64,000 nt of DNA from Corynebacterium pollutisoli. Its GTDB lineage: Bacteria; Actinomycetota; Actinomycetes; Mycobacteriales; Mycobacteriaceae. The stretch covers positions 124,001 to 188,000 of the forward strand of contig NZ_FXAR01000004.1 of assembly GCF_900177745.1 (NCBI RefSeq), given 5' to 3'. The first letter of the stretch is position 1, and each line of letters starts with the position of its first letter. The position numbers and the translations under genes are program-made. The notes under the pieces are model-generated. The model did no database searches and had not been told where the DNA came from. It saw only the letters and a list, made by a program, of their open reading frames with translations. Shown piece after piece: positions 62,637 to 64,000 of this stretch.

Positions 62637-63239
62637 ATGGATCTCCTCCTCCCGCGGCGCTGCGCCGGGTGCGGCGCCCCGGGCGAGCACGTGTGCGCCC
62701 GCTGCCGGGAGGTGCTGCGCAGCCCGCCGCGGCGTATCCACACCCGCGTCGACACGCACGTGCCGGTGTGGTCCTTCGGCCCCTACGCCGACACCCACCG
62801 CCGCGTCGTCCTGGCCATGAAGGAGCACCGGAACCTGGCGGTCCGCCGCCATCTCGGGGCGGTGCTCGCCGCTGGCATCCGCCATCTCCAGGCCCGGGGA
62901 GAGCTTATCGACGCCCCCGTCCTGGTCCCCGCCCCCACCCGCGCCCGCCATGCGCGGCTGCGCGGCGGCGACCCCGTCGCCGCCGTGTGCCGGGCGAGCG
63001 GGTGGCCGGTCGTCGACGCACTGCGCCACGGTGACCGGGTCGCGGACCAGGTGGGACTGGGCGTCGAGAAGCGGCGGGAGAACCTCGCCGGAGCGGTGCA
63101 GATTCAGCGCCTGCCCGGCGCTCCGGTGCTGCTCATCGACGATGTCGCGACCACCGGAGCGACGCTCGCGGCCAGCTCAGAGGTGCTTTTCGCGGCCGGG
63201 TGCACGGTCGTCGGGGCAATTGTGATCTGTCACGCATGA
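62637..63239 (+). CDS. ComF-like phosphoribosyltransferase-family protein
   Basis: 200 residues. N-terminal zinc finger (Cys9, Cys12, Cys20, Cys23) and a C-terminal PRPP-type loop VLLIDDVATTGATLA, as in ComFC, which helps take up single-stranded DNA in natural competence. Actinobacterial members are common but their role is unproven. Starts one base after the lpqB stop, so expressed with mtrAB-lpqB. Motif copy 16 lies inside. Confidence 0.9.
   Translation: MDLLLPRRCAGCGAPGEHVCARCREVLRSPPRRIHTRVDTHVPVWSFGPYADTHRRVVLAMKEHRNLAVRRHLGAVLAAGIRHLQARGELIDAPVLVPAPTRARHARLRGGDPVAAVCRASGWPVVDALRHGDRVADQVGLGVEKRRENLAGAVQIQRLPGAPVLLIDDVATTGATLAASSEVLFAAGCTVVGAIVICHA
62903..62913 (-). repeat. CGTCGATAAGC motif, copy 16
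   Basis: Exact 11-mer inside the ComF-like gene; read Leu-Ile-Asp with a CTT codon. Confidence 0.95.
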
Positions 63240-63277
63240 AACGCAGGGGGTGATGGCCGCCCGGTTATGACCAGATG

Positions 63278-63283
63278 TACGAT
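63278..63283 (+). promoter_or_regulatory. Candidate -10 box of hpf
   Basis: TACGAT lies 44 bases before the ATG; the leader would carry the ribosome site AGGGAGG. No clear -35 element. Confidence 0.4.
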
Positions 63284-63326
63284 GGGGGTTACTGAAGTTG
63301 TCCCACCACTAGTAGGGAGGAAGCAG

Positions 63327-63992
63327 ATGACATCACCTGCTGAGAACACCGATGTCCTGAGCCCCGAGGCACAGGTCACCATCACGGGCCGCAACGTTGA
63401 GGTGCCGGAGCACTTTGCCGAGCGCGTCAACACCAAGCTCGCCAAGATCGAGCGGCTCGACCCGACCCTGACCTTCTTCCACGTGGAACTCCAGCACGAG
63501 CCGAACCCGCGTCGTGAGTCGGAGTCCGACCGTATCCAGATCACCGCCACCGGCAAGGGCCACCTGGCACGCGCCGAGGCCAAGGAGGACAGCTTCTACG
63601 CCGCGCTGGAGACTGCTCTGGCCAAGATGGAGCGTTCCCTGCGCAAGGTCAAGGCACGTCGTTCCATCTCGCGCTCCGGCCACCGCGCCCCCACCTCGAC
63701 CGGCGTCGCCGCCGCCGAGATGGTTGCTCAGGCACAGAAGGCCCGCGAGGAGAACCAGTACGACGTCGACCCGTACGCCGATTCCGTCAAGGACGTCGTC
63801 CCGGGCCAGATCGTCCGCACCAAGGAGCACACCGCCACCCCGATGAGCGTGGACAACGCCCTGTCGGAGATGGAGCTCGTCGGCCACGACTTCTACCTCT
63901 TCATCAACGAGGAGAACAACCGTCCGTCCGTGGTGTACCGCCGCCACGCCTTCGACTACGGTCTGATCTCCCTGGCGGAGGAGGAGAAGTAG
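63327..63992 (+). CDS. hpf: Long-form ribosome hibernation promoting factor
   Basis: 221 residues: N-terminal S30AE domain (about 15-115, VTITGRNVEVPEHFAERV) that binds the 30S decoding site, a linker, and the C-terminal dimerisation domain (about 160-220, MSVDNALSEMELVGHDFYLF) that joins two 70S into 100S particles. Long form is the rule in Actinobacteria. ATG after AGGGAGG. Followed by secA in related genomes; the window ends here. Confidence 0.96.
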   Translation: MTSPAENTDVLSPEAQVTITGRNVEVPEHFAERVNTKLAKIERLDPTLTFFHVELQHEPNPRRESESDRIQITATGKGHLARAEAKEDSFYAALETALAKMERSLRKVKARRSISRSGHRAPTSTGVAAAEMVAQAQKAREENQYDVDPYADSVKDVVPGQIVRTKEHTATPMSVDNALSEMELVGHDFYLFINEENNRPSVVYRRHAFDYGLISLAEEEK

Positions 63993-64000
63993 TTCTCACC

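Overview
The window is chromosomal DNA from a high-GC Corynebacterium. Gene content and order match the corynebacterial core: upp, pyc, prpDBC, accBC, accE-accD2-accD1, birA, purK-purE, the trehalose importer tus genes, wbbL-manC-whcD-manB-manA, tmk-mtrA-mtrB-lpqB and a long ribosome hibernation factor. No tRNA, rRNA, insertion sequence, prophage or CRISPR array was seen.

Layout. 1-6.4 kb: a partial hypothetical gene, an NlpC/P60 hydrolase, upp, an XRE regulator, an M20 amidohydrolase and an LpdA-type flavoprotein. 6.4-11.5 kb: propionate catabolism by the 2-methylcitrate cycle (PrpR divergent from prpD-prpB-prpC). 11.8-18.4 kb: pyruvate carboxylase, the shared biotin subunit AccBC and a rhodanese. 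18.6-24.8 kb: a Cj0069-like protein, a DUF3151 gene, a membrane O-acyltransferase, then maf-accE-accD2. 24.8-26.6 kb: a lower-GC two-gene ATPase/TOPRIM-like cassette wedged between accD2 and accD1, a candidate defence system. 26.7-35.2 kb: accD1, birA, a PH-domain protein, purK-purE, an aldehyde dehydrogenase and small membrane proteins. 35.2-39.5 kb: the trehalose ABC importer. 40.4-46.1 kb: a tightly overlapped seven-gene C50 carotenoid operon (a family 2 glycosyltransferase, crtE, crtB, crtI, crtYe, crtYf, crtEb) beside cell-wall genes. 46.3-56.7 kb: RidA, an LCP ligase, rhamnosyl- and mannose-activation genes, WhiB2-type WhcD and others. 56.8-64 kb: a Pro-Thr repeat protein, DUF4259, tmk, mtrAB, lpqB, a ComF-like gene and hpf.

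The genes join central metabolism (pyruvate and acetyl-/propionyl-CoA carboxylation, propionate clearance) to envelope building (malonyl-CoA and carboxylated acyl chains for mycolates, GDP-mannose, rhamnosyl linker, LCP ligation, trehalose recycling) and to envelope sensing (MtrAB-LpqB).

Two signals lie beyond the gene list. First, the 11-mer CGTCGATAAGC (reverse GCTTATCGACG) occurs 16 times without mismatch on both strands, in genes and between them. It falls in several reading frames and forces rare codons (TTA, ATA), so it looks like a DNA-level signal; I do not recognise it. Second, at least a dozen genes have a TAnnnT -10 box only 6-9 bases before the start codon, so they are probably transcribed without a leader, which also settles several start choices.
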